DNA of 64,000 nucleotides from Burkholderia sp. BCC0506 (GCF_902833145.1 NZ_CADFEN010000005.1:496001-560000); one strand, 5' to 3'. Positions 1 to 9,468 are shown, counted from the stretch's first letter. Numbers and translations are program-made. The notes: generated by a model from the sequence alone, not told the origin.

Positions 1-419
1 ACGTTCGTGCCGTTCTGCAGCACGACCGGCGCCTTCTGCTCGGCGCCGTTGTCGAGGTATTCGCCCGACGAGGCTTGCAGGCGGATGCCGACGTTGGTCG
101 CCGAGCCGACGGTCGCGATCAGCTTCGGCTGCGTCGCGTTCGACGAGCCCGTGAACGTGAAGAACGCGTTCTTCGCGATGCTGGTGTCGCAGTCGGTCAG
201 CTTGATGTCGAAGTTGGTCGGCGTGGACTTGTCGCCGGCCTGCTTGAACACGTTCGTCGGCACGAAGCCGAGACGCACGGTCTGGTCGACCGAACCCGCA
301 TCGATGCCGCATGCGCCCGCGACGATCTCGCCCGTGAAGTTGATCGTGCCGGTGCCCGCCGCGAACGCCGAGGTGGACAGGGCCGCGAGTGCGACAGCGG
401 TCAGGATGGATTTTTTCAT
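1..419 (-). CDS. Type-1 fimbrial major subunit (partial, 3' end outside window)
   Basis: First 139 codons of a FimA-like pilin; the 3' end lies beyond the left edge. The start MKKSILTAVALAALSTSAFA is a typical Sec signal peptide cut after residue 20. The mature part has two cysteines (about residues 37 and 77) placed as in the disulfide of chaperone-usher pilins, and the GTINFTGEIVAGACGI entry typical of the fimbrial fold. Such subunits are exported to the periplasm, bound by a PapD-like chaperone and polymerised at an usher. A GGGAA ribosome-binding sequence precedes the ATG. No chaperone or usher lies on the visible side of the gene; its partners may lie further left. It is a different gene from the pilin near 21 kb. 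Confidence 0.9.
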   Translation of the reverse strand, partial: MKKSILTAVALAALSTSAFAAGTGTINFTGEIVAGACGIDAGSVDQTVRLGFVPTNVFKQAGDKSTPTNFDIKLTDCDTSIAKNAFFTFTGSSNATQPKLIATVGSATNVGIRLQASSGEYLDNGAEQKAPVVLQNGTN

Positions 420-542
420 GACGTTTCCCGTAAGGAATGCAAGTGGAATAGACGACGTGGCGGACACAAACGGCAGCGCATGGCGGCTCCCGTCCGACAC
501 GAGGCGGCATTATCGAGATAACCGTGAAAGATTTTTGTAAAT

Positions 543-566
543 CATTGTCAAATGGTTCTGACAATG
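543..566. promoter_or_regulatory. Inverted repeat upstream of the pilin gene, possible operator
   Basis: CATTGTC - 10 bp - GACAATG, perfect 7-bp arms, about 125 bp upstream of the pilin ATG. On the pilin (minus) strand one arm contributes a TTGACA hexamer, so a regulator bound here could touch the promoter. Regulator unknown; inferred from symmetry alone. Confidence 0.35.
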
Positions 567-1182
567 TTCGATTCAGCCCTCTAAAGCCTCACCCCTTCCC
601 TTCGATTTTCAATCTTGCGATTTTTTGTCCGCAGTCCTTTTTTATTTTTCGGAACCAATTGAAGATTAAGGGAATTTCTTTCCGATAATCGTCACGACCC
701 CGCCTCCCCTTCCCCACGTTGACTTGCGCTTTACTCCCCACTCAAAAGACAAAATATTGTCCAATGCCGCCACCGTTGCTCGATTGCAACGCGAATATCC
801 AATCATTTTCAACCGACATGAAATAAAGACCACATTCAATCAATATGGATTTATCGCGCAAACGATTGCGAAATGCAGACAAACGTTTTGCTGCGACATT
901 TTGCCGCCACCATTCATTCCAATATGTTGATTAATTCGATCGTCAATTACAAATCGGGAATCGCATGCATGCGCGGCCGCCGGAATGCGGCTGACATGCC
1001 GGACTAAGCGAGCGCAAAAAAGAGGAAGCGGCGCGGCATACGTTTGCGCCGCCGGATCGGAAAGTGAGGAGAAGATGTGCGCGGGACAGCGAAGGGAAGC
1101 GCCGATGACGATCGGCGGTACGACGGGCAGCATGGCCTGTCGAAGTAGCGGCCGCACGATCGTACGGCCGCCCGTCATGCCA

Positions 1183-1204
1183 CCCGACACGCCGCGGTGT
1201 CGGG
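1183..1204 (-). terminator. Hairpin downstream of oprA
   Basis: CCCGACAC and GTGTCGGG separated by 6 bp, starting 15 bp beyond the oprA stop codon. There is no T-run, so it may protect the RNA 3' end or work with Rho rather than act as a classical intrinsic terminator. Confidence 0.4.
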
Positions 1205-1218
1205 CGACGAATCGCACG

Positions 1219-2682
1219 TCACGCGGAAGCCGCGGCCTGCGTCGATGCCGGCGCCCAGCCGCCGCCGAGCGCACGGTACAGCGCGATCGCATTCTCGAGT
1301 CTGAGCTGCCTGAGCCGGATCAGCGCCTGCCCGGACTCGTACGTGCTGCGCTGCGCATCGAGCAGTTCGAGATAGGTCGCGACACCGCCCGCATAGCGAC
1401 GCTCGGCGAGCTTCAGGCGCGCGCCGTCCGCCGCATACACGTCCTGCTGCGCGGCAAGTTGCCGGTCGATCCAGTCGCGCGCGGCGAACGCATCGGCCAC
1501 TTCGCGAAACGCGGTCTGCACCGCCTTCTCGTATTCGGCCACCGCGATGTCCTTGCGCGCGTGCGCGACGTCGAGATTCGCGCGATTGCGGCCGCCCGCG
1601 AAGATCGGCAGCGTGATGCGCGGCGCGAACGTCCACACGCTCGTACCGGCCCTGAACAGGCTCGAGAACGCATCGCTCACCGAGCCGTAGTCGGTCGTCA
1701 ACGCGATGCGCGGGAAGAACGCCGCGCGCGCCGCGCCGATGTTCGCGTTCGCGGCCTTCAGCCGTGCCTCCGCCTGCCGAATGTCCGGCCGCCGTTCGAG
1801 CAAGTCGCTCGGCGCGCCTGGCGCCACGGGCGCGATCGACAGCGTGTCGAGCGCGGTCGCGTCGTCGGGCACGGTGCGCGCGAAATCGCCCGCCAGCAAC
1901 TGCAGCGCCCGTACGGCCTGCGCATGCTCGCGCTGCAGCGCGGCGTGCGACGCGCGCGCGGACGCCACCAGCATCTCGGCCGAGCGCAGTTCGATCGCGT
2001 CGCTCGTGCCGGCGGCATAGCGGCGTTGCGTGAGCGCGGCCATCCGCTCGCGCGCCTCGAGCGTACGCTGCGCCAGCGCACGCTGCTCGCGCAGCGCCCG
2101 CTCCGATACGTACGCGCCGGCCACTTCGGCGATCACGCCGATGCGCACCGTGCGCTGCGCGTCGGCCGTCGCGAAATACTCGGCAAGCGCCGCGTCGGAC
2201 AGATTGCGCACGCGGCCGAACAGGTCCAGCTCGTACGCGCTGACGCCGACGCCCGCGCGATACAGCCCGCTGATCGCGCTTTCCCGCACGACCGGGTCGT
2301 ACTGGCGCGCGCGCTCGTAGCCGAGATTCGCCTCGACCGACGGCATCAGGTCCGCGCGCTGCACGCCGTACAGCGCGCGCGCTTCCTCGAGCCGGCCGGC
2401 GGCGATCCGCAGGTCGCGGTTGTTCGCGAGCGCCGCATCGATCCACGCCCGCAGCGCCGGATCGGTGAAATACGCATGCCAGTCGTCGAGCAGCGCCGCA
2501 TCCTGCGCGGCGGCCGGTTCGGCCGCCGGCATCGTGCCGCCGTCGACCGGCGCATAGGTCGCCGGCACCGGCGCGGCCGGGCGCTCGTAGCGCGGCGCGA
2601 GCGAACACCCGGCGAGCGCGAGCGCGGCGGCCAGCGCGAGCTGAACCCGCAGCGCGGCGCGTGCATTCAGCGCAAACATCAT
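1219..2682 (-). CDS. oprA: RND efflux outer-membrane factor lipoprotein (OprA/OprM, NodT family)
   Basis: 487 aa. The outer-membrane exit duct of a tripartite drug pump. The N-terminus ends in LALAGC with a lipobox cysteine at residue 26, so it is predicted to be lipid-anchored. The body has the two repeated OEP halves of the TolC/OprM family (phrases such as RRPDIRQAEARLKAANANIGAARAAFFP). The start overlaps the stop of the permease gene as ATGA, so the two are translationally coupled. The family is about 470-510 aa, so the length is normal. With the adaptor and permease upstream it completes a pump matching AmrAB-OprA of B. pseudomallei or RND-3 of B. cenocepacia; that assignment rests on remembered similarity and gene order. 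Confidence 0.92.
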   Translation of the reverse strand: MMFALNARAALRVQLALAAALALAGCSLAPRYERPAAPVPATYAPVDGGTMPAAEPAAAQDAALLDDWHAYFTDPALRAWIDAALANNRDLRIAAGRLEEARALYGVQRADLMPSVEANLGYERARQYDPVVRESAISGLYRAGVGVSAYELDLFGRVRNLSDAALAEYFATADAQRTVRIGVIAEVAGAYVSERALREQRALAQRTLEARERMAALTQRRYAAGTSDAIELRSAEMLVASARASHAALQREHAQAVRALQLLAGDFARTVPDDATALDTLSIAPVAPGAPSDLLERRPDIRQAEARLKAANANIGAARAAFFPRIALTTDYGSVSDAFSSLFRAGTSVWTFAPRITLPIFAGGRNRANLDVAHARKDIAVAEYEKAVQTAFREVADAFAARDWIDRQLAAQQDVYAADGARLKLAERRYAGGVATYLELLDAQRSTYESGQALIRLRQLRLENAIALYRALGGGWAPASTQAAASA

Positions 2683-5600
2683 GGTTGCGAACCCTCCATC
2701 GTCGCCGGCTGCGCCCCGCCGCGCCGGCGCGGGCCGACGTCGAACAGGCGGCCGACGATCACGAAAAACAGTGGAACGAGAAATACCGCGAGCACGGTCG
2801 CCGTGATCACGCCGCCGAGCACGCCGGTGCCGATCGCCCTCTGCGCGCCGGACGCCGCGCCCGACGCGAACGCGAGCGGCAGCACGCCGACGCCGAACGC
2901 GAGCGACGTCATCACGATCGGCCGCAGCCGCAGGCGCGCGGCCTCGAGCGCCGCGTCGACGAGCGACATGCGCTGCGCGACCAGATCCTTCGCGACCTCG
3001 ACGATCAGGATCGCGTTCTTCGCGGACAGCCCGATCGTCGCGATCAGTCCCACCTTGAAATAGATGTCGTTCGGCATCGCCCGCAGCGTCACGCCGAGCA
3101 CCGCGCCGATCACGCCGAGCGGGACGACCAGCATCACCGCGAACGGAATCGACCAGCTCTCGTAGAGCGCGGCGAGCGCGAGGAACACGACGAGCACCGA
3201 CAGCGCGAACAGCATCGGCGCCTGCGCGCCCGACAGCCGCTCCTCGAACGACTGCCCCGACCACGCATGGCCGATGCCGGCCGGCAGCTTCGCGGCGATC
3301 CGCTCGATCGCGCTCATCGCCTCGCCGCTGCTGTGGCCTGCCGCGGCCGAGCCGTTGATCGTGAACGACGGATAGCCGTTGTAGCGCGTGAGCTGCGGCG
3401 GCCCGAGCGTCCAGTGCAGCGTCGCGAACGCCGCGAGCGGCACCATCTCGCCGCGCGCGTTGCGCACGCGCAGCTTCTTCACGTCGTCCGGATCGAGCCG
3501 GTGCCGCCCGTCGGCCTGCACCATCACGCGCCGCACCTGCGTGCCGTGCATGAAATCGCCGATATAGTCGGAACCGAACATCACCGCGAGCGTCGTGTTG
3601 ATCTCGTCCATCGACACGCCGAGCGCGGACGCCTTCGCGCGATCGATGTCGAGCTTGAGCTGCGGCGCGTCCTGCGTGCCCGCGAACATCAGGTCGGTGA
3701 GCGCGCGGTCCTTGCCGCCCGCCGCGAGCAGTTGCTCGCGCGCGGCGCTGAACGTCGCGTAGTCGAGCCCGCCGCGGTTCTGCAGCCGGAAGTCGAAGCC
3801 GCTCGACGAGCCGAGATCCGGCAGCGCCGGCGAGTTCATCGCGAACACCGTCGTGTTCGGCGTGCCCGCGAAGCGTTCGTTGATGCGCGCGACGATCGCC
3901 TGCACGTGGTCGCGCGCGGCCTTGCGTTCCTTCCAGTTCTTCAGCGTGACGAAGATCATCCCGCCGTTCGGCCCTTCGCCGTACAGGTTGAAGCCGCCGA
4001 GTGCATACGTATAGGCGGTCGGCTCGTCGCGGCGGATGGCCGACTCGACCGCGCGCACGCTCTGCATCGTTTCCGCGAGCGGCGTGCCTTGCGGGCGGAT
4101 CACCATCACCATGAAGTTGCCCTGGTCCTCGTCCGGCAGGAACGCGGTCGGCAATTGCGTGAGCATCAGCGCGGCCGCGGCGGTCAGCGCGCCGTATACG
4201 ACAAGCCAGCGCACCGGTTTCTTCAGCATCGCGCCGACCCGTGTCGCATAGCGCTGCGTCGCGCGCGCGACGAAGCGGTTGAACCCGCCGAAGAAGCCGC
4301 GCTTCTCGTGATGGTCGCCGGACACCGGCTTGAGCAGCGTCGCGCACAGCGCGGGCGTCAGCGACAGCGCGAGGAACGCCGAGAAGCCGATCGACACCGC
4401 GAGCGACAGCGCGAACTGCCGGTAGATGTTGCCCACCGCGCCGCCGAAGAACGCCATCGGCACGAACACCGACGTCAGCACCACGGTGATCCCGACGATC
4501 GCGCCGCTGATCTGCTTCATCGCCTTGACCGTCGCGTCGTACGGCCCCAGCCCCTCCTCGACCATCAGCCGCTCGACGTTCTCGACGACGACGATCGCAT
4601 CGTCGACGAGGATGCCGATCGCGAGCACCATCCCGAACATCGTCAGCACGTTGATCGAGAAGCCGGCCGCGTACATCACGCCGAACGTGCCCGCGAGCGC
4701 GACCGGCACGACGAGTGTCGGAATCAGCGTCGCGCGCAGGTTCTGCATGAACAGGAACATCACGAGGAACACCAGCACGCCGGCCTCGATCAGCGTCGTG
4801 ACGACCTTGTTCATCGACACGCGCACGAACGACGACGTCTCGTACGGGATCTGGTATTTCACGCCCGGCGGGAAGTACGCGGACAGCTCGTCCATCGTCG
4901 CGCGCACGCGCTTCTCGGTCGCCACCGCGTTCGAGCCCGGCGCGAGCTTGATGCCCATCCCGGTCGCGACCTTGCCGTTCACGTACGACGGATAGTTGTA
5001 GTCGTTGCCGCCGAATTCGATGCGCGCGACGTCACGCAGGAACAGCGCGGCGCCGTCGGGCCGCGCGCGCAGCGCGATCGCGCCGAAATCGGCCGGCGTC
5101 TTCAGCGGTGCGTCCGCGAACACGGTCGCGGCGATCGGCGCGCTGTCCGGCACCGCGCTGCGGCCGATGTCGCCGATCGTCACGCGCGCGTTGTGCGCGC
5201 GCACGGCCGACGCGATGTCCGACGCGGTGAGGCCGTGCCCGGCCAGCTTCACCGGGTCGGGCCAGATCCGCATCGCATATTCCGCGCCCCAGAACTGCAC
5301 CTTGCCGACACCCTCGACGCGGCGCAGCGCCTGCACGACGTTCGCCGACGCGTATTCGCCGAGCTGCACGTCGGTCATCCGGCCGTCGTCGGACGTCAGC
5401 GACACGACGAGCTGGATGTTGTCGGCGGCCTTCTCGACCTGGATGCCGTCGCGGCGCACGGGCTCGGGCAGGCGCGCATCGACCGTCTTCAGCCGGTTCT
5501 GCACTTCGACGGCCGCGAGGTCGGCATTCACGCCCTGCTTGAACGTCAGGTACAGCGACGCCGCCCCGGCGCTGCTCGTCGCGGACGTATACAGCAGCCC

Positions 5601-5819
5601 CGGCGCGCCGTTCATCTCGCGCTCGATCAGCGCGGTCACCGATTCCTCGACGACCTGCGCGGACGCGCCCGGGTACGTCGCATAGATGCTGACCACGGGC
5701 GGCGCGATGTCCGGGTACTGCGCCACGGGCAGCGCGCGGATCGCGAACAGGCCGCCCAGCATGATGAAGATGGCGATCACCCACGCGAAGACGGGGCGGT
5801 CGATGAAGAAACGTGCCAT
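2679..5819 (-). CDS. amrB: RND multidrug efflux permease, HAE1 family (AmrB/MexB-like)
   Basis: 1046 aa, the expected length for AcrB/MexB. The inner-membrane proton antiporter of the pump. It begins MARFFIDRPVFAWVIAIFIM (first transmembrane helix). The TM4 proton-relay pair is at D406-D407 in GILVDDAIVVVENVERLM, matching D407/D408 of AcrB, and the TM10 lysine is in GLSAKNAILIVEVAKD. Two large periplasmic porter/docking loops follow TM1 and TM7. Central gene of the operon adaptor-permease-OprA; the stop overlaps the oprA start. Likely substrates are aminoglycosides and macrolides if it is truly AmrB; the sequence alone does not fix the substrate range. Confidence 0.95.
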   Translation of the reverse strand: MARFFIDRPVFAWVIAIFIMLGGLFAIRALPVAQYPDIAPPVVSIYATYPGASAQVVEESVTALIEREMNGAPGLLYTSATSSAGAASLYLTFKQGVNADLAAVEVQNRLKTVDARLPEPVRRDGIQVEKAADNIQLVVSLTSDDGRMTDVQLGEYASANVVQALRRVEGVGKVQFWGAEYAMRIWPDPVKLAGHGLTASDIASAVRAHNARVTIGDIGRSAVPDSAPIAATVFADAPLKTPADFGAIALRARPDGAALFLRDVARIEFGGNDYNYPSYVNGKVATGMGIKLAPGSNAVATEKRVRATMDELSAYFPPGVKYQIPYETSSFVRVSMNKVVTTLIEAGVLVFLVMFLFMQNLRATLIPTLVVPVALAGTFGVMYAAGFSINVLTMFGMVLAIGILVDDAIVVVENVERLMVEEGLGPYDATVKAMKQISGAIVGITVVLTSVFVPMAFFGGAVGNIYRQFALSLAVSIGFSAFLALSLTPALCATLLKPVSGDHHEKRGFFGGFNRFVARATQRYATRVGAMLKKPVRWLVVYGALTAAAALMLTQLPTAFLPDEDQGNFMVMVIRPQGTPLAETMQSVRAVESAIRRDEPTAYTYALGGFNLYGEGPNGGMIFVTLKNWKERKAARDHVQAIVARINERFAGTPNTTVFAMNSPALPDLGSSSGFDFRLQNRGGLDYATFSAAREQLLAAGGKDRALTDLMFAGTQDAPQLKLDIDRAKASALGVSMDEINTTLAVMFGSDYIGDFMHGTQVRRVMVQADGRHRLDPDDVKKLRVRNARGEMVPLAAFATLHWTLGPPQLTRYNGYPSFTINGSAAAGHSSGEAMSAIERIAAKLPAGIGHAWSGQSFEERLSGAQAPMLFALSVLVVFLALAALYESWSIPFAVMLVVPLGVIGAVLGVTLRAMPNDIYFKVGLIATIGLSAKNAILIVEVAKDLVAQRMSLVDAALEAARLRLRPIVMTSLAFGVGVLPLAFASGAASGAQRAIGTGVLGGVITATVLAVFLVPLFFVIVGRLFDVGPRRRGGAQPATMEGSQP

Positions 5820-5834
5820 GTTGGTTTGAACCGG

Positions 5835-7037
5835 TCAGGTTTGACGGGCGGCCGCCTGCGAAGCGGCCGCTGCCGGCGCCGCCTTCGTCGGCGACGCCTT
5901 CTCGACGGGCTTGACGGTCGTACCGGGCGCGAACTGCGCGGCGTCGTCGACGATCACGCGCTCGCCGCCCGCGAGGCCGCGCGTGATGCGCCAGTCGTGG
6001 CCGCTCATCCGGTCGGCCGTGACTTCGACGTCCTTCACCTTGCCGTTCGCGCCGACCACGCGCACCGACGTGCGGTCGGCCGTGCGCAGCAGCGCGTCGC
6101 GCGGCACGAGGATCGCCCGCTGGTCGACCGCCGTGTCGAGCGCGATCCGCACATACGCGCCGGGCAGCAGCTCGCGCTCCGGATTCGGGAACAGCGCGCG
6201 CATCGCGACGGTGTCCGTCGTCGGATCGACCGCGAGATCGCTGAACAGCAGCTTCCCCTTCAACGGATACGCGGAGCCGTCGGCGCGCAGCAGCGTCACC
6301 GCGACGTCGTGCTGCGCGATGCCCGTCGCGCGCCCGCTCTTTACCGCGCGGCGCAGTGCGTCCACGTCGGCGGCCGGCTGCGAGAAGTTCACGTAGATCG
6401 GATCGAGCTGCTCGACGGTCGTGAGCGGTGTCGCCTGATCCTGGCCGACGAGCGCGCCCTCGGTCACGAGCGCGCGCCGTGCGCGTCCCGCGATCGGCGC
6501 GGTGACGGTCGCGTAATCGAGCTGCAGTTGCGCGCGCGCGAGTTCCGCCTTCGCGGACGCGACCTCGGCCTTCGCCTGCGTATCGGCCGCGACGGCCTCG
6601 GTATGGTCGCGCTCGCTCACCGCGCGATCGCGCACGAGATCGTCGTAACGGCGGCGCTTGTCGGTCGCCGCGAGCGCGGCGGCCTGCGCCTTCGCGAGCG
6701 CGCCCTGCGCGGCGTCGCGTGCGGCCTTCAGCGGCGCTGGGTCGATGCGGAACAGCACCGCGCCCTGCTTCACTTCCTGCCCTTCCTCGTACGTGCGCGC
6801 GGTGACGATGCCCGCGACCCGCGCGCGGACTTCCGCCTGCCGGTACGCGTCGAGCCGGCCCGGCAGCTCGACGGTCATCGGCACCGCCGTCGGGCGCACC
6901 GTCACGACGGTGGCCTGCTTCGCGGTCTGCGGCGCGGCATCCTCGTCGCTTTTTCCGCATCCGGCCACGGCCAGCAGGGCCGCGAGCGCGAACGGCGCCA
7001 GCCGCATGCGGCGCCACAGGGTGCGTTTGTTATTCAT
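5835..7037 (-). CDS. amrA: RND efflux periplasmic adaptor lipoprotein (AmrA/MexA-like)
   Basis: 400 aa. Membrane-fusion protein linking permease and outer-membrane duct. I chose the ATG at 7037 because it is preceded by GAGGT at proper spacing; an upstream in-frame start at 7070 lacks this. The leader ends in LAVAGC with lipid-attachment Cys27. The biotinyl-lipoyl half-motifs (VELPGRLDAYRQAEVRARVAG and, later, TVTAPIAGRARRALVTEGAL) flank a coiled-coil hairpin (around residues 90-160). The C-terminal beta-barrel and membrane-proximal domain end in an Ala/Pro-rich tail. First gene of the pump operon, 15 bp from amrB, transcribed divergently from the TetR repressor. Confidence 0.94.
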   Translation of the reverse strand: MNNKRTLWRRMRLAPFALAALLAVAGCGKSDEDAAPQTAKQATVVTVRPTAVPMTVELPGRLDAYRQAEVRARVAGIVTARTYEEGQEVKQGAVLFRIDPAPLKAARDAAQGALAKAQAAALAATDKRRRYDDLVRDRAVSERDHTEAVAADTQAKAEVASAKAELARAQLQLDYATVTAPIAGRARRALVTEGALVGQDQATPLTTVEQLDPIYVNFSQPAADVDALRRAVKSGRATGIAQHDVAVTLLRADGSAYPLKGKLLFSDLAVDPTTDTVAMRALFPNPERELLPGAYVRIALDTAVDQRAILVPRDALLRTADRTSVRVVGANGKVKDVEVTADRMSGHDWRITRGLAGGERVIVDDAAQFAPGTTVKPVEKASPTKAAPAAAASQAAARQT

Positions 7038-7091
7038 GTTCTGACCTCGGATCGTTCGCCACCGATACAATGCGGCGGCTCAGGGTGGCCG

Positions 7092-7115
7092 ATTATAATC
7101 AGTCACGACTGATTA
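7092..7115. promoter_or_regulatory. Pump promoter with TetR-type operator
   Basis: TAATCAGT - 4 bp - ACTGATTA (7096-7115) is a perfect 8-bp inverted repeat between the divergent pump and regulator genes. On the minus strand a TATAAT -10 hexamer (7092-7097) overlaps one arm, so the operator fills the -35/-10 spacer of the pump promoter. This is the usual geometry for repression by the adjacent TetR protein; the pairing is inferred. Confidence 0.75.
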
Positions 7116-7188
7116 AATACATGCCGTTTCAATCCGGCTGACATACTGTCTCAATAAAACGACAGCGAACTGTAAGGAATTTCACGAC

Positions 7189-7836
7189 ATGGCCCGCAAG
7201 ACCCGGGAAGAATCGCTCGCCATCAAGCACCGGATCCTCGATGCCGCCGAGCTCGTGCTGCTCGAACGAGGCGTCGCGCAAACCGCGATGGCGGACCTCG
7301 CCGAGGTTGCCGGGATGTCGCGGGGCGCCGTCTACGGCCACTACCGCAACAAGATGGAAGTGTGTCTGGCGATGTGCGACCGCGCGTTCGCGCGCACGTC
7401 GGAAGGCTTCGACGCGGGCGACGGCCTGCCGCCGTTCGCGACGCTGCGGCGCGCCGCGTCGCACTACCTGCGGGAATGCGGCGAGCCGGGCCCGATGCAG
7501 CGCGTGCTCGTGATCCTCTATACGAAGTGCGAGCAGAGCGAGGAAAACGGCGCGCTGCAGCGGCGCCGCATGCTGCTCGAGCTGCAGATGCTGCGGATCA
7601 CGAAGGCGCTGCTGCGTCGCGCGATCGCGGCCGGCGAAATCGCCGCCGATCTCGACGTGCATCTGGCCGCCGTCTATCTCGTGTCGCTGCTCGAAGGCGT
7701 GTTCGCGTCGATGATCTGGACCAACCGGCTGCGCGGCAACCTGTGGAACGACGCCGAGGCGATGCTCGATGCCGGGTTCGACGCCGTCCGTACCTCCGCC
7801 GCGCTGCGCGGGCGCGCGCAAAAATTGCCGGGCTGA
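7189..7836 (+). CDS. amrR: TetR-family repressor of the RND pump (AmrR-like)
   Basis: 215 aa. The N-terminal TetR domain has the helix-turn-helix MADLAEVAGMSRGAVYGHY at about residues 32-50, followed by a longer ligand-binding region resembling AcrR/MexZ/AmrR regulators. The start is supported by AAGGA upstream of the ATG. It is divergent from the pump operon and shares a 151-bp spacer holding a palindromic operator, so it probably represses amrAB-oprA and itself until a ligand binds. Length fits the family (about 210-225 aa). The name amrR follows from the pump assignment. Confidence 0.9.
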   Translation: MARKTREESLAIKHRILDAAELVLLERGVAQTAMADLAEVAGMSRGAVYGHYRNKMEVCLAMCDRAFARTSEGFDAGDGLPPFATLRRAASHYLRECGEPGPMQRVLVILYTKCEQSEENGALQRRRMLLELQMLRITKALLRRAIAAGEIAADLDVHLAAVYLVSLLEGVFASMIWTNRLRGNLWNDAEAMLDAGFDAVRTSAALRGRAQKLPG

Positions 7837-8165
7837 CGGAAATCGTCGTAACAAATGCTGATTTAACCCGACTTACCGCACTGCGAAACGAATGAGCTGA
7901 CCCTCTTTAAAATTTTTAACGTTTCGCGGAACATCGGTAGACTGACGCTGTCATCTTTCCTTAGCGTCTTCGTGATAACCGGGTTCGACCCGGGATGCAC
8001 GCCGCCGTTCGAAGCGGGCCTGCCCCGCGCGTTGGGTCGAACGGAAACGACACAGGCCCCTCGCGGGGCCTGTTTTGTTGCACGCCCGCCGCCCGCCCCG
8101 TCGCCGTTCGACGATGTGCCGCCGGTGGCTCCCGCCCACACCCCTTTTGAACCGCTTTCCTGGAT
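7837..8165. other. Spacer with two hairpins between the TetR gene and the M23 peptidase gene
   Basis: No protein gene. It contains a compact hairpin CCGGGT-TCG-ACCCGG (7979-7993) and an intrinsic terminator at 8053-8080. The AT-rich block near 7900-7925 could be a promoter, so a short untranslated RNA ending at the terminator is possible but unproven; it could equally be the 3' UTR of the regulator. Confidence 0.4.
8053..8080 (+). terminator. Intrinsic terminator upstream of the M23 peptidase gene
   Basis: CAGGCCCC stem pairing with GGGGCCTG around a 4-nt loop, followed by TTTTGTTG. Oriented for plus-strand transcription, about 215 bp beyond the TetR gene. Confidence 0.7.
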
Positions 8166-9440
8166 GTGGACACCTTGGTCAAGTCTGTCGCAACCCCTGA
8201 TGCCGTCGCGCCCGGTCGCGCGCAGCGCGTCGTGCGCGCGCTCGTGCCGGCCGCCGTGCTCGGCGCCCTCGCCGCATTCGGCCTCGCCGCCGCGCTGCCG
8301 GCCGTGTCGCAATTGCCGGGCGCGGTCGACTCGGGCACGGCCGCGCTGCCGCAGCGCGTGCTGTCCGATACGCCGTTTCCCACCGCGCAGCACTTCGTGA
8401 CGAGCGAGATCGCCCGCACGATCGGCGAACGTAACGAATACGTCGACCGCAACGACCGCAGCCTGCAGCCGGGCCTGTTCGCGCCGCTCAGCGCGCATCG
8501 CAACGACATGCTCGGCTACACGAGCCTGTTCCAGTTCGCCGCGCCCGACCACCGGCAAGGGATGCGCGCGGGCGACATCGAGCTCACGCTGTCCGATACG
8601 CTGAACCGTCTCGACGTGCCGCCCGAAATACGCATCCAGCTCGGCGATCTCGTGACCGGCAAGGTCGCGATGCGCGCGGGTGCGCAGCGCGGCGATTATT
8701 ACCGCCTCGCGTTCGACACCCACGACGGCACGCCGCGCCTCACCGCGCTGGAGCTACGCGTCGCCGGCCGCACGTTCGGCGCGATCTGGTTCCGCGCGCC
8801 GGGCGCCGAGCACGGTGCGTACTATGCGCTCGACGGTTCGCCGCTCGAAGCCGCCGCGTTCACGATGCCGGTCAAGTGGACGCGCATCAGCTCGTTCTTC
8901 GGCGAGCGCATCCATCCGCTGTCGCAGGCGATGGCGTTCCATACGGGCGTCGATCTCGCCGCGCCGAGCGGCACGCCGGTCGATGCGGCGGCCGACGGCG
9001 TCGTGTCGTTCGTCGGCACCGATCCGGGCGGCTACGGCCGCTATGTGATCGTCGATCATGCGGACGGCTATTCGACCTACTACGCACATCTTTCCGCGTT
9101 CGCACACGGGCTCAAGGCCGGCGAAACGGTGAAGCAGGGCCAGCGCATCGGCTCGGTCGGGATGACGGGCGCGGCGACGGGCCCGCACCTGCATTTCGAG
9201 GTGCGAGTCGCGAACGATCCGGTCGACCCGCTCGTCACGCTCGCGAGCGCGCAGACGGCGCTGTCCGACATGCAGCTCACCGCGTTCCGCCAGGAAGCCG
9301 CGCAATGGCGCTTGCGCCTCGCGTCGATCAACACGACGCCATTTGCGTTCGCGCAGAACGACGGGCCGCTGTGGGGCGATTTCGCGACCGACACGTCGAC
9401 GCTGCGCGCCGTGTTCAACACGCATTACTCGGCATCGTGA
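8166..9440 (+). CDS. M23 family (LytM/NlpD-type) metallopeptidase
   Basis: 424 aa with a GTG start. One N-terminal membrane segment (about residues 26-47) anchors it in the inner membrane with a periplasmic body. The C-terminal M23 domain has both zinc signatures: H259-x3-D263 in FHTGVDLAAPSG and H341-L-H343 in GPHLHFEVRV. Such enzymes cut peptidoglycan cross-links or serve as amidase activators; intact zinc ligands favour catalysis. The middle region (about residues 60-240) resembles the OapA/Csd-type segment preceding M23 domains. The ribosome-binding site is weak, so a nearby alternative start is possible. It stands alone between a terminator and a convergent ABC operon. Confidence 0.88.
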   Translation: MDTLVKSVATPDAVAPGRAQRVVRALVPAAVLGALAAFGLAAALPAVSQLPGAVDSGTAALPQRVLSDTPFPTAQHFVTSEIARTIGERNEYVDRNDRSLQPGLFAPLSAHRNDMLGYTSLFQFAAPDHRQGMRAGDIELTLSDTLNRLDVPPEIRIQLGDLVTGKVAMRAGAQRGDYYRLAFDTHDGTPRLTALELRVAGRTFGAIWFRAPGAEHGAYYALDGSPLEAAAFTMPVKWTRISSFFGERIHPLSQAMAFHTGVDLAAPSGTPVDAAADGVVSFVGTDPGGYGRYVIVDHADGYSTYYAHLSAFAHGLKAGETVKQGQRIGSVGMTGAATGPHLHFEVRVANDPVDPLVTLASAQTALSDMQLTAFRQEAAQWRLRLASINTTPFAFAQNDGPLWGDFATDTSTLRAVFNTHYSAS

Positions 9441-9468
9441 CGCACGCGTCGCGTACGGCGACGCGACG

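Larger units (their letters stand above)
420..1218. other. 800-bp intergenic region upstream of the first pilin gene
   Basis: No credible gene. The stretch 540-960 is clearly more AT-rich than its surroundings and should carry the promoter of the minus-strand pilin gene. A 7-bp inverted repeat (543-566) sits about 125 bp upstream of that start codon. Near 1151-1170 there is a near-palindrome around ACGATCGT, and at 1183-1204 a hairpin behind oprA. Confidence 0.6.

Noticed and set aside
985-3063. 692-codon plus-strand frame over oprA
   Set aside because: Antisense shadow; Arg-rich, no recognisable family.
2661-7112. 1483-codon open frame on the plus strand across the pump operon
   Set aside because: Antisense shadow of amrA/amrB; Arg/His-rich composition with no domains, caused by high GC.
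7861-8080. tRNA-like TTCGA hairpin near 7980
   Set aside because: No acceptor stem or anticodon arm around it; only a simple hairpin upstream of a terminator.
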